Origin: Cytophagales bacterium
GTDB lineage: Bacteria > Bacteroidota > Bacteroidia > Cytophagales > Cyclobacteriaceae
Assembly (NCBI GenBank): GCA_013298505.1
Contig: JAAFHY010000006.1
Span: 1-64,000, forward strand
Reading direction: 5' to 3'
DNA length: 64,000 nucleotides
A model generated the notes under the pieces. That model saw only the letters and a list, made by a program, of their open reading frames with translations. It had not been told where the DNA came from and made no database searches. The first letter of the stretch is position 1. Every line of letters begins with the position of its first letter. The position numbers and the translations under genes are program-made. This document shows, piece by piece, positions 1 through 8,992 of the stretch.

Positions 1-1
1 G

Positions 2-385
2 CAGTTAATAGCCTTTGCAAAGAAGTATATGATGGATCATTTTGGGCGAGCTAATATCACGCTGGGCGAATACCAGAAGTTAGTGCGTGGCGATAAAAGA
101 CTCGCGTTGCCTGGAATTCCCGATGTTATTTCGGCTATGCATGCTGTGCCCGACCAACATGGCACCATGCGCGGCAACCAAGGTGAGTCATATATTGAGT
201 TGGTGAAGTTTACCGCAGCCGGTCCCGAGATTGAAACTATCCATTGCTATGGTGCCTCTAATAATCCGGAAAGCGAACACTATGCGGATCAAATGAATTT
301 ATTTGTTGAGCAAAAGACCAAGCCCATGACGCTGAACAAAGAGAAAGTATATCTGGAGGCGAAGCGAATTTATCATCCGAAGTAG
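2..385 (+). CDS. Penicillin acylase family protein, C-terminal part
   Basis: This is the 3' end of a larger gene; the reading frame is open to the left edge (first codon at 2), so the apparent ATG at 29 is not the true start. The translated tail contains GESYIELVKF, ETIHCYGASNNPES and QMNLFVEQKTKPM, which match the C-terminus of penicillin amidase / acyl-homoserine-lactone acylase type N-terminal nucleophile hydrolases as I remember them. These enzymes hydrolyse side-chain amides in the periplasm after autocatalytic cleavage of a precursor. The catalytic Ser and the signal peptide lie outside the window, so substrate class cannot be judged. About 200 bp without a gene separate it from the glycan locus. 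Confidence 0.75.
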   Translation, partial: QLIAFAKKYMMDHFGRANITLGEYQKLVRGDKRLALPGIPDVISAMHAVPDQHGTMRGNQGESYIELVKFTAAGPEIETIHCYGASNNPESEHYADQMNLFVEQKTKPMTLNKEKVYLEAKRIYHPK

Positions 386-581
386 GACTTGGTGCAACTT
401 TGTGATTCTTTGTGCGGCTTTGTGGAAAAAATTCCGCAATAGATTTTCAAAAGTTCGAGCGAGATTCATCACCCATTGAAATCATTCACTTAACGATATC
501 ACCAAAAAAACTCCGCTTACAACTTTCGGTTCTAGTAATCTTTTGATTTCTTACTAACTTCACCTGAATATAGATAGTTAG

Positions 582-1937
582 ATGATGATGAAAGTTTCGG
601 TTCTCGTTCTGGGGTTGCTCCTTTTCGTTTCGTGTAATCAACAACCACAACAGCCATCTGCGGATGCAAAACCATTTTTAGATTCGCTTTCGCGCGATAC
701 TTTTGGATTCTTCTGGGAACTGGCCGATTCTACTACTGGCAATCTACCCGACCGCTGGCCAACACCTTCGTTTTCGAGTATCGCCTCCACAGGTTTCGGC
801 TTGACTTCGTATATAATAGGTGTTGAACGGGCCTACATCACACGCGAACAAGCCGCAGCGCGTGTGTTGAAGACGCTTCTGTTTTTTCATCATTCCCCGA
901 AGGGAGAAACACCAACAGGCGTAACAGGCTACAAAGGATTTTTCTATCACTTTATTGACATGCAAAAGGGCGATCGCTTTCGCGATGTAGAACTTTCTAC
1001 TATCGACACTGGTCTGTTGATGATGGGCGTTCTTTCGTGCCAAACCTATTTTGATGGCGATAACGACACAGAGAAAAAAATCAGAGAGATTGCCGATGCG
1101 TTGTATCAGGCAGTGGAGTGGGACTGGTCCATGAACGGAAGAGATATGATGAGCATGGGTTGGAAACCCGAATCAGGATTTTTAGATGCAACTTGGCAAG
1201 GCTACAACGAGGCAATGTTGTTATACATTTTGGCAATCGCTTCTCCTACTCACCCCATTCCCGCGCAAGCTTGGAAGGCCTGGACTCAAACTTACCAATG
1301 GGGTAACTACTATGGGCAAGAACATATCAACTTCGGCCCTTTGTTCGGTCATCAATACTCGCACGTTTGGATCGACTTCCGCGGGATAAAGGACGACTAT
1401 ATGGAAACCAAGGGCATCGACTATTTTGAAAATTCGCGAAGAGCAACTTATGCTAACAAAGCATACTGTGCAACTAACCCGGCTGGCTATATTGGCTATG
1501 GGGAAAATATATGGGGACTTACAGCGTGCGATGGACCAGGCAATGCTGGCAAAGTAAACTTCAATATTAGCTTCAATGGATATACTGCTAGAGGTGCGGC
1601 ACAGTGGTATGTAAATGATGATGGCACGATAGCACCTACCGCAGCAGGCGGATCAATTCCATTTGCTCCTGAAATATGTATTCCCGCATTACAGCAAATG
1701 AAAAAACAATTTGGCACCAAACTTTATGGTAAATATGGATTTACGGATGCGTTTAATCTTACCATTGAAAGAGAGGGCGGAGTGAAAGAGTGGTTTGATC
1801 CAGATTATTTAGGTATTGATCAAGGCCCCATACTTTTACAAGTAGAAAATTATCAATCAGGCTTTGTGTGGAAACTGATGAAGAAAAATAAATACATTGT
1901 TGACGGTTTAAAAAAAGCTGGCTTTAAAGGAGGTTAG
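582..1937 (+). CDS. GH144-type beta-1,2-glucanase, lipoprotein
   Basis: The protein has 451 residues. It starts with three Met codons and a lipoprotein signal (hydrophobic core, then LLFVSC with the lipid-bearing Cys at 18), so it should be anchored in the outer membrane or periplasm. The rest is one alpha/alpha-barrel domain of the 'glucoamylase-like' type (GH144): it has FGFFWELAD near the N-terminus, the STGFG segment, TIDTGLLMMGVL, the WDWSMNG stretch, and ENIWGLTACDGP and GIDQGPILLQVEN near the C-terminus. Characterised GH144 members are endo-beta-1,2-glucanases or sophorose-releasing exo-enzymes from Bacteroidota. It is the first gene of the glycan locus and is followed after 8 nt by the 7TM receptor gene. 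A second, more elaborate GH144 gene lies at 9952. Endo or exo action cannot be decided here. Confidence 0.82.
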   Translation: MMMKVSVLVLGLLLFVSCNQQPQQPSADAKPFLDSLSRDTFGFFWELADSTTGNLPDRWPTPSFSSIASTGFGLTSYIIGVERAYITREQAAARVLKTLLFFHHSPKGETPTGVTGYKGFFYHFIDMQKGDRFRDVELSTIDTGLLMMGVLSCQTYFDGDNDTEKKIREIADALYQAVEWDWSMNGRDMMSMGWKPESGFLDATWQGYNEAMLLYILAIASPTHPIPAQAWKAWTQTYQWGNYYGQEHINFGPLFGHQYSHVWIDFRGIKDDYMETKGIDYFENSRRATYANKAYCATNPAGYIGYGENIWGLTACDGPGNAGKVNFNISFNGYTARGAAQWYVNDDGTIAPTAAGGSIPFAPEICIPALQQMKKQFGTKLYGKYGFTDAFNLTIEREGGVKEWFDPDYLGIDQGPILLQVENYQSGFVWKLMKKNKYIVDGLKKAGFKGG

Positions 1938-1945
1938 TTGAAATA

Positions 1946-3850
1946 ATGAAGTCGAAGAATTGGATTTTTTACACATTGATTTTTATCAGTTCGGTTGCGT
2001 TAGCTCAGCAACCTGTTGTGGTGGATGACTTTGTTGAAGAAAAAAACTTCATGCCCTATGAATTAATGTATTATAAAGACTTAACCAATACGGTTTCTTT
2101 TCAACAAATCTCATCATCCGATTTTGCCAATAAATTTCAGCAGCACACTAACTACCTCAACAAAGATTTTATTCCAAACGCGGCCTATTGGGTACGCTTG
2201 CCTATTCGCCATGTTTCTGAGACGAAAAAAACTTGGCTATTAGAATTTTACGATCAAACCATTGATAAGATTGACGCGCACATACCTCAATACGATGGCA
2301 CATATCAACTAGTAAAACTCGGAGACGAGCAACCGTTTAATCAACGATTGTTTCGACACAAAAATTTTGAGCTAATGCTAGACATGCGAAAAGACACCGT
2401 CATGTTCTACTATTTTAAAGTTCAATCGCATGAGTTTGCCGATATCCGAATTGCGTTTAGGTCTACCAATCGATTTATCTATTACTCGCTTAACGAATAT
2501 TTTTTGTTTGGTACTTTTTACGGGATGATATTAATTATTATCCTATATAATTTCTTAACATTCTTAGCAATAAGAGAAATCAAGTATGTCTATTACATCT
2601 TTTATATTTTTAGTGTTGCGCTGTATGCGTTAAGTTTAGACGGAATAGGATTCCAATACTTGTGGCCTAATCGCCCAGAGCTAAATGCGTATGCAACGGG
2701 TATTTCTCTCTACTCTGTAATTATTTGGTCCCTTATTTTTACAAGGCGCTTTTTAAGCCTCAAAGCAAAAGCTTCAACGCTTAACGCTCTATTCAAATGG
2801 ATGATTGCAATTCGTACTGTGATCTTTATTGTGGCTCTATTTTTTGAACCTTCTTTGTTTAATCAGCGCATCATTGAAATCGTTCCGCTATCGCTTATTT
2901 TTTATTCTGCTATTCACGTTTGGCGTAACGGGTATAGGCCAGCCCGATTTTTTGTTATTGCATACGGAATTTTGTTTTCGGGTTTTTTTCTTAGGGCAAT
3001 GGTCTATTTCAATGTGCTGCCTTTTACTATTTTATCGCATTATAGCTTGCACCTGAGTTTTGTTTTTGAGATGTTATTTTTAACGTTGGCCCTTGGCGAT
3101 CGAATCCGAATATTGAAAGACAATAGAGATAGAGCACTTCGCAAAATCATTAATCAGCAAACGGTGAACATGCAGTTGAAAGATAAAGTAAACCGCGAGC
3201 TGGAGGTAAAAGTGCAAGAGCGAACTCAAGATTTGAATATGCTAAACCATGAACTAGAAAAAAGCAATCAAAAATTGAATGCCCAAGCGAAAGAGATTAA
3301 TCAAATAAATTCATTATTGGATTTAGATAACTGGAAGCTAAAGAATCGGGTGAAAGAGGTGCTAAATGAAATGTTGATGGAGAAGACAATGAATTATCAA
3401 GAGTTTAAAACGCTCTATCCTGATACCCTTGCAGCATATCGGTTTTTGGAAAACTTAAAGTGGCAAAATGGATTTACCTGCAGTAAATGCGGAAATCAGA
3501 AATATTTTGATGGAGCGCAAAAGTTTTCGAAGCGATGCACAAAATGCGGCTACAATGAATCAATAACATCCTACACTATTTTTCAGGGTATAAAATTTCC
3601 GGTTGAAAAGGCATTCTATATCGCTTATTTGTGTGTGGTAGGAAAGAAAGAAGGCACTCTTGAATCTTTTGCAAAGCAACTTGATGTAGCACTAAATACA
3701 GTATGGGCCTTTCGCTTAAAAGTAGTAGTTCGCATAAAAGAATTGGAAGATTCGGGCAGGCCTCTTACCGCATCTAAATGGGAAGAGGTGATCTTGCAAT
3801 CACCTTCTCCAAAGAAGAAAAGAACCCCCAAAATTAAGGTGTTGAGCTAA
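1946..3850 (+). CDS. 7TM-DISM receptor fused to IS1595-type zinc ribbon/HTH
   Basis: The protein has 634 residues. In order: a signal peptide to about residue 20 (SSVALAQ); a periplasmic 7TM-DISM extracellular (jelly-roll) domain at about 25-165 with AAYWVRLPI; seven hydrophobic helices at about 188-390, starting with FLFGTFYGMILIIILYNFL; a long coiled coil at about 395-475; then, where a kinase or cyclase is usual, a four-Cys zinc ribbon (C512, C515, C531, C534) followed by an HTH-like segment (LESFAKQLDVALNTVWAFRLK) and a Lys-rich tail. Ribbon plus HTH matches the N-terminal DNA-recognition module of IS1595-family transposases; the DDE catalytic domain is absent. It lies between a GH144 gene and susC, so it may sense glycan and regulate the locus. 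That function is inference. Confidence 0.8.
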   Translation: MKSKNWIFYTLIFISSVALAQQPVVVDDFVEEKNFMPYELMYYKDLTNTVSFQQISSSDFANKFQQHTNYLNKDFIPNAAYWVRLPIRHVSETKKTWLLEFYDQTIDKIDAHIPQYDGTYQLVKLGDEQPFNQRLFRHKNFELMLDMRKDTVMFYYFKVQSHEFADIRIAFRSTNRFIYYSLNEYFLFGTFYGMILIIILYNFLTFLAIREIKYVYYIFYIFSVALYALSLDGIGFQYLWPNRPELNAYATGISLYSVIIWSLIFTRRFLSLKAKASTLNALFKWMIAIRTVIFIVALFFEPSLFNQRIIEIVPLSLIFYSAIHVWRNGYRPARFFVIAYGILFSGFFLRAMVYFNVLPFTILSHYSLHLSFVFEMLFLTLALGDRIRILKDNRDRALRKIINQQTVNMQLKDKVNRELEVKVQERTQDLNMLNHELEKSNQKLNAQAKEINQINSLLDLDNWKLKNRVKEVLNEMLMEKTMNYQEFKTLYPDTLAAYRFLENLKWQNGFTCSKCGNQKYFDGAQKFSKRCTKCGYNESITSYTIFQGIKFPVEKAFYIAYLCVVGKKEGTLESFAKQLDVALNTVWAFRLKVVVRIKELEDSGRPLTASKWEEVILQSPSPKKKRTPKIKVLS

Positions 3851-3884
3851 GCATCTTTTTAGTCATTCTGTCTCTCAAAAATCA

Positions 3885-3971
3885 AATGTTTTTATTCTGT
3901 GAGATTATGGTGCCAAAAGGATAAAAAATTAACCGAAAACGGTTGAAATCAATGTTTTTATTCCGTGAAAT
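3885..3971. promoter_or_regulatory. Two direct repeats flanking a palindrome upstream of susC
   Basis: Two 21-bp direct repeats, at 3885-3905 and 3951-3971, match at 19 of 21 positions; the shared core is AATGTTTTTATTC. Their starts are 66 bp apart, and between them lies the palindrome AACCG-AAAA-CGGTT (3931-3944). The set sits in the 233-bp gap between the 7TM receptor gene and susC, ending about 112 bp before the susC start. Repeated sites at this position suggest a binding region for a dimeric or paired regulator of the SusC/SusD genes. No experimental or database support was available. Confidence 0.4.
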
Positions 3972-4083
3972 CAGCTATTCAAAGTGCCCTTCAATAGTTA
4001 ACATTTTAAGCATGTTTCGTCAAAAAAATTCTTGAATAAGCTTGCTTGCACATAAATTTATAGTTGTTGAAATCTTTTAATCG

Positions 4084-7000
4084 ATGAGTATGACAGGTAA
4101 TTCATTACGTAGAGCACTGATCGTCATTGCGTTAGCAGCAAATAGCTTCAATGCTTTGGCGCAGAATAGACTGATTAAAGGTAAAATAACATCGGTAGAA
4201 GACGGACAATCAATAGAATTGCCAGGCGTAAACGTAGTTATTGAGGGCTCAGCAAAAGGCACAACATCAGATATTGAAGGTAACTATTCTATTGAGGTAG
4301 CTGCTGCCGACAAATCTCTTTCGTTTTCATTTATAGGATATAAGACTAAGAGTATAAAGATTGGCGACCAGACCGTAATTAATATTGTTCTAGAGCCAGA
4401 TACTAAACAGCTAGAAGAAGTGGTGGTAGTAGGATATGGCGTTCAAAAAAAATCTGACATTACTGGATCTACCGCCAACGTAAAAGGCGATGAATTGTAT
4501 AAGCAGCCTGTGCTTACCGCTACGCAGGCGCTGCAAGGCAAGGTGGCAGGCGTTCAAATTATTAGTAGTGGGCAACCGGGATCATCTCCACAAATAAGGG
4601 TGCGAGGCGTTAGTACTGCATTGGCGGGTACTGCTGCGTTGTATGTAGTAGATGGTGTACTCACGGACGATATCTCAAATATTAATACGGCCGATATTGT
4701 TGATATGAATGTGCTGAAAGATGCGTCTTCAGCCGCTATTTATGGTTCCAGAGGTGCAAATGGTGTTATTATCATAACAACCAAAAGAGGAGTATCAGGA
4801 AAACTATTGGTAAGCTACAATAATAACATAGGCATTCGCCAAGCCGCTAACTTAGTGGAGATGGCAAATAGTGCAGATTACAGTAATTATGTGCAGGCAG
4901 CAACGGGTAATGTTCCCCCCGCCACAGGTTACAATACAGATTGGTTTAAAACGATTTTGCGTAATGCATGGCAGCAAAACCATAACATTTCTATTTCTGG
5001 TGGTTCGGAGAAATCTACCTTTTTGGTGAATGTGGGCTATTTGACTGATGAAGGGATAGTATTAGATAATGACTTTAAGCGCCTGACGATTCGGGTCAAC
5101 CAGGATTTCAAAATCAATACTATACTTAAAGTAGGTATCCAATCATCGTATACCAATAGTAGGAATCAAAATGGTTTTTCAAATATTGATATCGATGAAT
5201 TTGGAAACATAGGCCAAGTGTACAACAACGCCTATCGGGCTGCACCCATTATTGCCAGCATTGTAGGTGGCAAGTATGGTAATTCTTCAACGTATCATAA
5301 TGTTGGAAACCCATTGTTAAATCTTAAAGATAACAGCGTAAAAGTAGTGGCCGATCGCCTTCAAGGATCTACCTTTTTAGAAGCAAAACCGCTTGATTGG
5401 TTAACAATTAAAACTTCCATTGGCGCAGATTGGCGCAATTCACTGAATAGAGCTTATAACTATAGGTTTTTTGCAGATGAAAGCACCTTCTTGGTAGCTG
5501 GAGGTAATCAATATAACAACCGAAGTAATTTGGGCATTAAGAATACCCAATCCTTGCAGTGGGTTTGGGACAACATTATTACCGCGAGCAAAAAATTTGA
5601 TAAGCACGATTTTACCCTAATGGTTGGAACTACAGCCGAGGAATATCGCAATACTTCATTTAGCGCCAGCAGAAAAGATGTGCCCGCAGACCAAAGCCTT
5701 TGGTACATAGGAGTAGGCGATGCCAACAGTTCGCAAAACGAAGGAGGGGGCGATGCGTGGGCAAGAAACTCTTACTTAGCCCGACTTAATTATTCTTATA
5801 ATGGAAAGTATTTGCTAACTGCAACCATTCGTAGTGACGGCAGCTCTCGTTTACCAAAACAAAATCGCTGGCAGCAATATCCTTCTGTTGGATTAGGTTG
5901 GGTGCTGACCCGAGAGCCATTTATGCAGAACCAAACTATTTTTGATTTGCTTAAGTTGCGAACCTCATTTGGTATTGTTGGCAATGATAGAATACCAACC
6001 GATGCGTTTACCCAAACAGTATCACTCAACAAACCGTATGCTTTCAATGGAAGTGTGGCTGAAGCTACCAATGGCGTTCAGATTAATCAGATTAAAGATC
6101 CTAACCTTAATTGGGAAACAACCGAAGAGATAGATTTTGCAATTGAGTTTTCAGCATTACAATCAAAATTAACAGGAGAAGTTAATTACTATAACAAAAA
6201 GGTAAAAAACGCACTCATCAATGTTCCAATTCCTCGAACAGTAGGCGATGTAGATGGCGTAATTCTAACCAATGCAGCATCTATTCAAAATACAGGTGTT
6301 GAAGTATTGCTTAATTGGAAAGATCGGATCAACCCAGATTTCTCATATTCCATTGGAGGAAACGTAACATTTAATACCAACAAAGTTGTGGCCTTAAACG
6401 GGGGGCAGGCCATTCGCGGTGGTTACATTGGAGCCGCCCAAGGGTTTACAACGTATTCAGATAATGGGTTGGCCATAGGAAGCTTTTATGTTTTAAAAAC
6501 ACAAGGCGTTTTTAATTCAGATGCTGATGCTGCTGCCTATACAGATACCAATGGCAAAATGATTCAACCCAATGCAAAGGCGGGCGATTTTAGGTACCAA
6601 GATGTAAATGGCGATGGAGCGATTGATGACAACGATCGAGTGCTTGCCGGATCGTATCAACCAAAAGCCTACTATGGAATTAACCTTACTGCCAACTACA
6701 AAGCGTGGGATTTTAGCTTATCTATTTATGGCAATGCGGGCAACCAAGTATATAATGGTAAACGAGCCGTTCGTTTTCAAGGTGACGACAATATTGAAAA
6801 AGCATTAGTTTATAACAGGTGGACATCATCCAGCCTTTCACAAACCCAACCGGCCGCTAATACAGGCAATCAATTGGCGTCCGATTATTTTGTAGAATCA
6901 GGTTCGTTTGTACGAATAAATAATTTAACAGTCGGTTACGCGTTTCCACAGAAAGTATTGCAACGCCTAAAGATTTCGAGCTTGCGAGTATACGCAACTT

Positions 7001-7137
7001 CTCAAAATTTATTTACTCTACAAGATTATAGCGGCTTTACACCCGAATTGCCGGGCGACCCACTCAATTCAGGAATCGAGTTAAGTGCCTACCCAACTAC
7101 AAGAACTATTGCCGTTGGCTTAAATGTAAATTTCTAA
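4084..7137 (+). CDS. SusC/RagA family TonB-dependent outer-membrane transporter
   Basis: The protein has 1017 residues. A signal peptide ends near ALAQ (about residue 27). A carboxypeptidase-regulatory-like beta-sandwich follows (GKITSVEDG to FSFIGYKTK), then a TonB-box-like segment (LEEVVVVGYGVQKK), the plug (TQALQGKVAGVQI, RVRGVSTA, LKDASSAAIYGSRGANGVI) and a 22-strand barrel ending in the aromatic GLNVNF. This is a complete SusC. With the SusD gene directly downstream it imports oligosaccharides across the outer membrane, probably beta-1,2-gluco-oligosaccharides given the flanking GH144 and GH3 genes. TonB could be supplied by one of the two tonB-like genes at 44.8-46.2 kb. The start at 4084 gives a normal-length signal peptide. 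Confidence 0.95.
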   Translation: MSMTGNSLRRALIVIALAANSFNALAQNRLIKGKITSVEDGQSIELPGVNVVIEGSAKGTTSDIEGNYSIEVAAADKSLSFSFIGYKTKSIKIGDQTVINIVLEPDTKQLEEVVVVGYGVQKKSDITGSTANVKGDELYKQPVLTATQALQGKVAGVQIISSGQPGSSPQIRVRGVSTALAGTAALYVVDGVLTDDISNINTADIVDMNVLKDASSAAIYGSRGANGVIIITTKRGVSGKLLVSYNNNIGIRQAANLVEMANSADYSNYVQAATGNVPPATGYNTDWFKTILRNAWQQNHNISISGGSEKSTFLVNVGYLTDEGIVLDNDFKRLTIRVNQDFKINTILKVGIQSSYTNSRNQNGFSNIDIDEFGNIGQVYNNAYRAAPIIASIVGGKYGNSSTYHNVGNPLLNLKDNSVKVVADRLQGSTFLEAKPLDWLTIKTSIGADWRNSLNRAYNYRFFADESTFLVAGGNQYNNRSNLGIKNTQSLQWVWDNIITASKKFDKHDFTLMVGTTAEEYRNTSFSASRKDVPADQSLWYIGVGDANSSQNEGGGDAWARNSYLARLNYSYNGKYLLTATIRSDGSSRLPKQNRWQQYPSVGLGWVLTREPFMQNQTIFDLLKLRTSFGIVGNDRIPTDAFTQTVSLNKPYAFNGSVAEATNGVQINQIKDPNLNWETTEEIDFAIEFSALQSKLTGEVNYYNKKVKNALINVPIPRTVGDVDGVILTNAASIQNTGVEVLLNWKDRINPDFSYSIGGNVTFNTNKVVALNGGQAIRGGYIGAAQGFTTYSDNGLAIGSFYVLKTQGVFNSDADAAAYTDTNGKMIQPNAKAGDFRYQDVNGDGAIDDNDRVLAGSYQPKAYYGINLTANYKAWDFSLSIYGNAGNQVYNGKRAVRFQGDDNIEKALVYNRWTSSSLSQTQPAANTGNQLASDYFVESGSFVRINNLTVGYAFPQKVLQRLKISSLRVYATSQNLFTLQDYSGFTPELPGDPLNSGIELSAYPTTRTIAVGLNVNF

Positions 7138-7141
7138 TAAG

Positions 7142-8701
7142 ATGCAGATCAATCCAGTAAATACGCGAGAAATGAAAATAGCATTCTTAAAATTAACTCT
7201 GGTTATTACACTTGTTTCAGGTGTCTTTTATTCATGCAGCGATAGTTTCTTAGACGTGCCAGTACAGGGTGGAGTAAGCCCCGCTTCAGATCCTGACCTT
7301 GCGCCTAAATTAGTAACGGGTGTTTACCATAGTCTTATACAGGGCAGTTCGTTTGGCGATGGCGATATACATGGCTTTGCGTTTGTTTCGGTTACCAGCA
7401 TCATGTCTGATGATGCCGATAAGGGAAGTACCTTGGGCGACCAAGCAGTGCCCGTGGGCGACTTAGATAATTTTACGATTAGTCCTACCAACCGATTTGC
7501 AGAAACTTTGTGGAGCGGGCATTACAATAGTATTGGTGCTGCCAATCAAGCACTATCGGCCTTGTCGAAAGCTACTTCTATCGCGCCAACCTTACGGAAT
7601 CAATTAACAGGTGAAGTTAAATTTCTTCGTGCATATCTCTATTTCAATTTAGTGAGAATGTATGGTGCCGTGCCGTTGGTGCTTAGAGTTCCCAAAGATG
7701 CTCAGGATGCCAATACGGAGCCCTCTTTTCAAACACGCGTTGCGGCAACCATTGTGTACGATAGCATTGCACGCGATTTACAATATGCCGTTACCAACCT
7801 TCCACTAAAATCTCAATCGGCTGTGGGGCATGCCAACAAAGGTGCTGCCCAGGCATTGCTTGCCAAAGTATATATGTATCAGAATAAATGGAGTTTGGTA
7901 AAATCGTTGACAGATGACGTGATCAATTCTAATCAATATCAATTGCTACCGAATTACGCTAATCTGTGGAGACAAGAGAGCAACAACAACATCGAATCTA
8001 TTTTCGAAATTCAGACGGGTGGTTTTAACAACGCTAATTTGGGTCCCGATCTATACACCATTTGTCAAGGCGTGCGCGTAGGTGGAAGAGGTGGATGGGA
8101 CGATTTAGGCTGGGGCTTCAATAATCCAAGTACCAATTTAGTAAACGCCTACGAAGTGGGTGATCTAAGAAAGGCCGCTACCATATTGGCAATCGATAAT
8201 TCAGGAACGTTCAAAGGCACTATGTTGTGGGATGGATTTAGAGTGCCTAGTTCTGATTCGGTTCAAAACTTGTTTTACAACTACAAGGCGTATGCGAGTA
8301 AAGAAAAAGAGAAATATGAAGATAAAGGAAATAAAAACCTTCCTAAAAACATCCCGATTTTACGATATGCTGATGTTCTTTTAATGAATGCGGAAGCAGC
8401 ATTACAACCAAGTATCAATCAGCCCGCATTGGCACTGGATAATATTAACAAGATAAGACTTCGTGCAGGTTTACCCATCAAAGGAAGTGTTACCATAGCC
8501 GATGTTTGGAAAGAGCGAAGAATAGAATTGGCGATGGAGCACGATCGGTTTTGGGATTTGGTAAGGCAAGGGAATGCGGGCGCAGTATTGCGTGCAGCAG
8601 GCAAAACTAATTTTGTAGATGGCAAGCACGAATTGTTGCCAATACCCAACTCTCAAATTTTACTGAGCGCAAATAAACTAACACAAAATCCAGGTTATTA
8701 A
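7142..8701 (+). CDS. SusD/RagB family glycan-binding lipoprotein
   Basis: The protein has 519 residues and partners the SusC protein encoded 4 nt upstream. The lipobox is VFYSC. Counted from the first ATG the Cys is residue 32; from the internal ATG at 7172 it is residue 22, which is more typical, so 7172 is a credible alternative start. The SusD fold is shown by the TPR-like N-terminal half (LTGEVKFLRAYLYFNLVRMYG), the NKGAAQALLAKVYMYQNKW repeat and the C-terminal signature (PILRYADVLLMNAEAAL, NKIRLRAGLP, ERRIELAMEHDRFWDLVRQG). It forms the lid of the SusCD transporter at the cell surface and binds the glycan. Confidence 0.93.
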   Translation: MQINPVNTREMKIAFLKLTLVITLVSGVFYSCSDSFLDVPVQGGVSPASDPDLAPKLVTGVYHSLIQGSSFGDGDIHGFAFVSVTSIMSDDADKGSTLGDQAVPVGDLDNFTISPTNRFAETLWSGHYNSIGAANQALSALSKATSIAPTLRNQLTGEVKFLRAYLYFNLVRMYGAVPLVLRVPKDAQDANTEPSFQTRVAATIVYDSIARDLQYAVTNLPLKSQSAVGHANKGAAQALLAKVYMYQNKWSLVKSLTDDVINSNQYQLLPNYANLWRQESNNNIESIFEIQTGGFNNANLGPDLYTICQGVRVGGRGGWDDLGWGFNNPSTNLVNAYEVGDLRKAATILAIDNSGTFKGTMLWDGFRVPSSDSVQNLFYNYKAYASKEKEKYEDKGNKNLPKNIPILRYADVLLMNAEAALQPSINQPALALDNINKIRLRAGLPIKGSVTIADVWKERRIELAMEHDRFWDLVRQGNAGAVLRAAGKTNFVDGKHELLPIPNSQILLSANKLTQNPGY

Positions 8702-8788
8702 ATAATATTTATGGCATCAGAATTTGATACACGTGGTTCACCAATTTAGAATGAGTAATGGGTGTACGAGAGTTTTACAATTTTAACT

Positions 8789-8895
8789 CCCTCACCCCAA
8801 GAAGCGTGCAGGTTAACACAACTCATCAATCCCCTCTCCCGAGGGAGAGGGGAAAAGGGTAGCAGCGTTAACAAACAACTCTTTTGGGGTGAGGG
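8789..8895. repeat. Nested palindromic repeat element between susD and LamG gene
   Basis: An outer perfect 12-bp inverted repeat (CCCTCACCCCAA at 8789-8800, TTGGGGTGAGGG at 8884-8895) encloses a tight hairpin with 10-bp arms (CCCCTCTCCC at 8831-8840, GGGAGAGGGG at 8843-8852). The GC content and C/G-run composition differ sharply from the AT-rich surroundings. A shorter relative of the same element occurs inside the E1 dehydrogenase gene at 52,028. It fills most of the 291-bp gap without a gene and looks like a dispersed, non-coding mobile repeat. It may also end or attenuate transcription from susCD. Confidence 0.65.
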
Positions 8896-8992
8896 GAACT
8901 GAAAGATTTTTATACAAAACTGCCGTACATACATCAGCATCACAAGCAACAATTTTACTTTTTATTATTTAACTTTTAAAACTCTAAAACAA

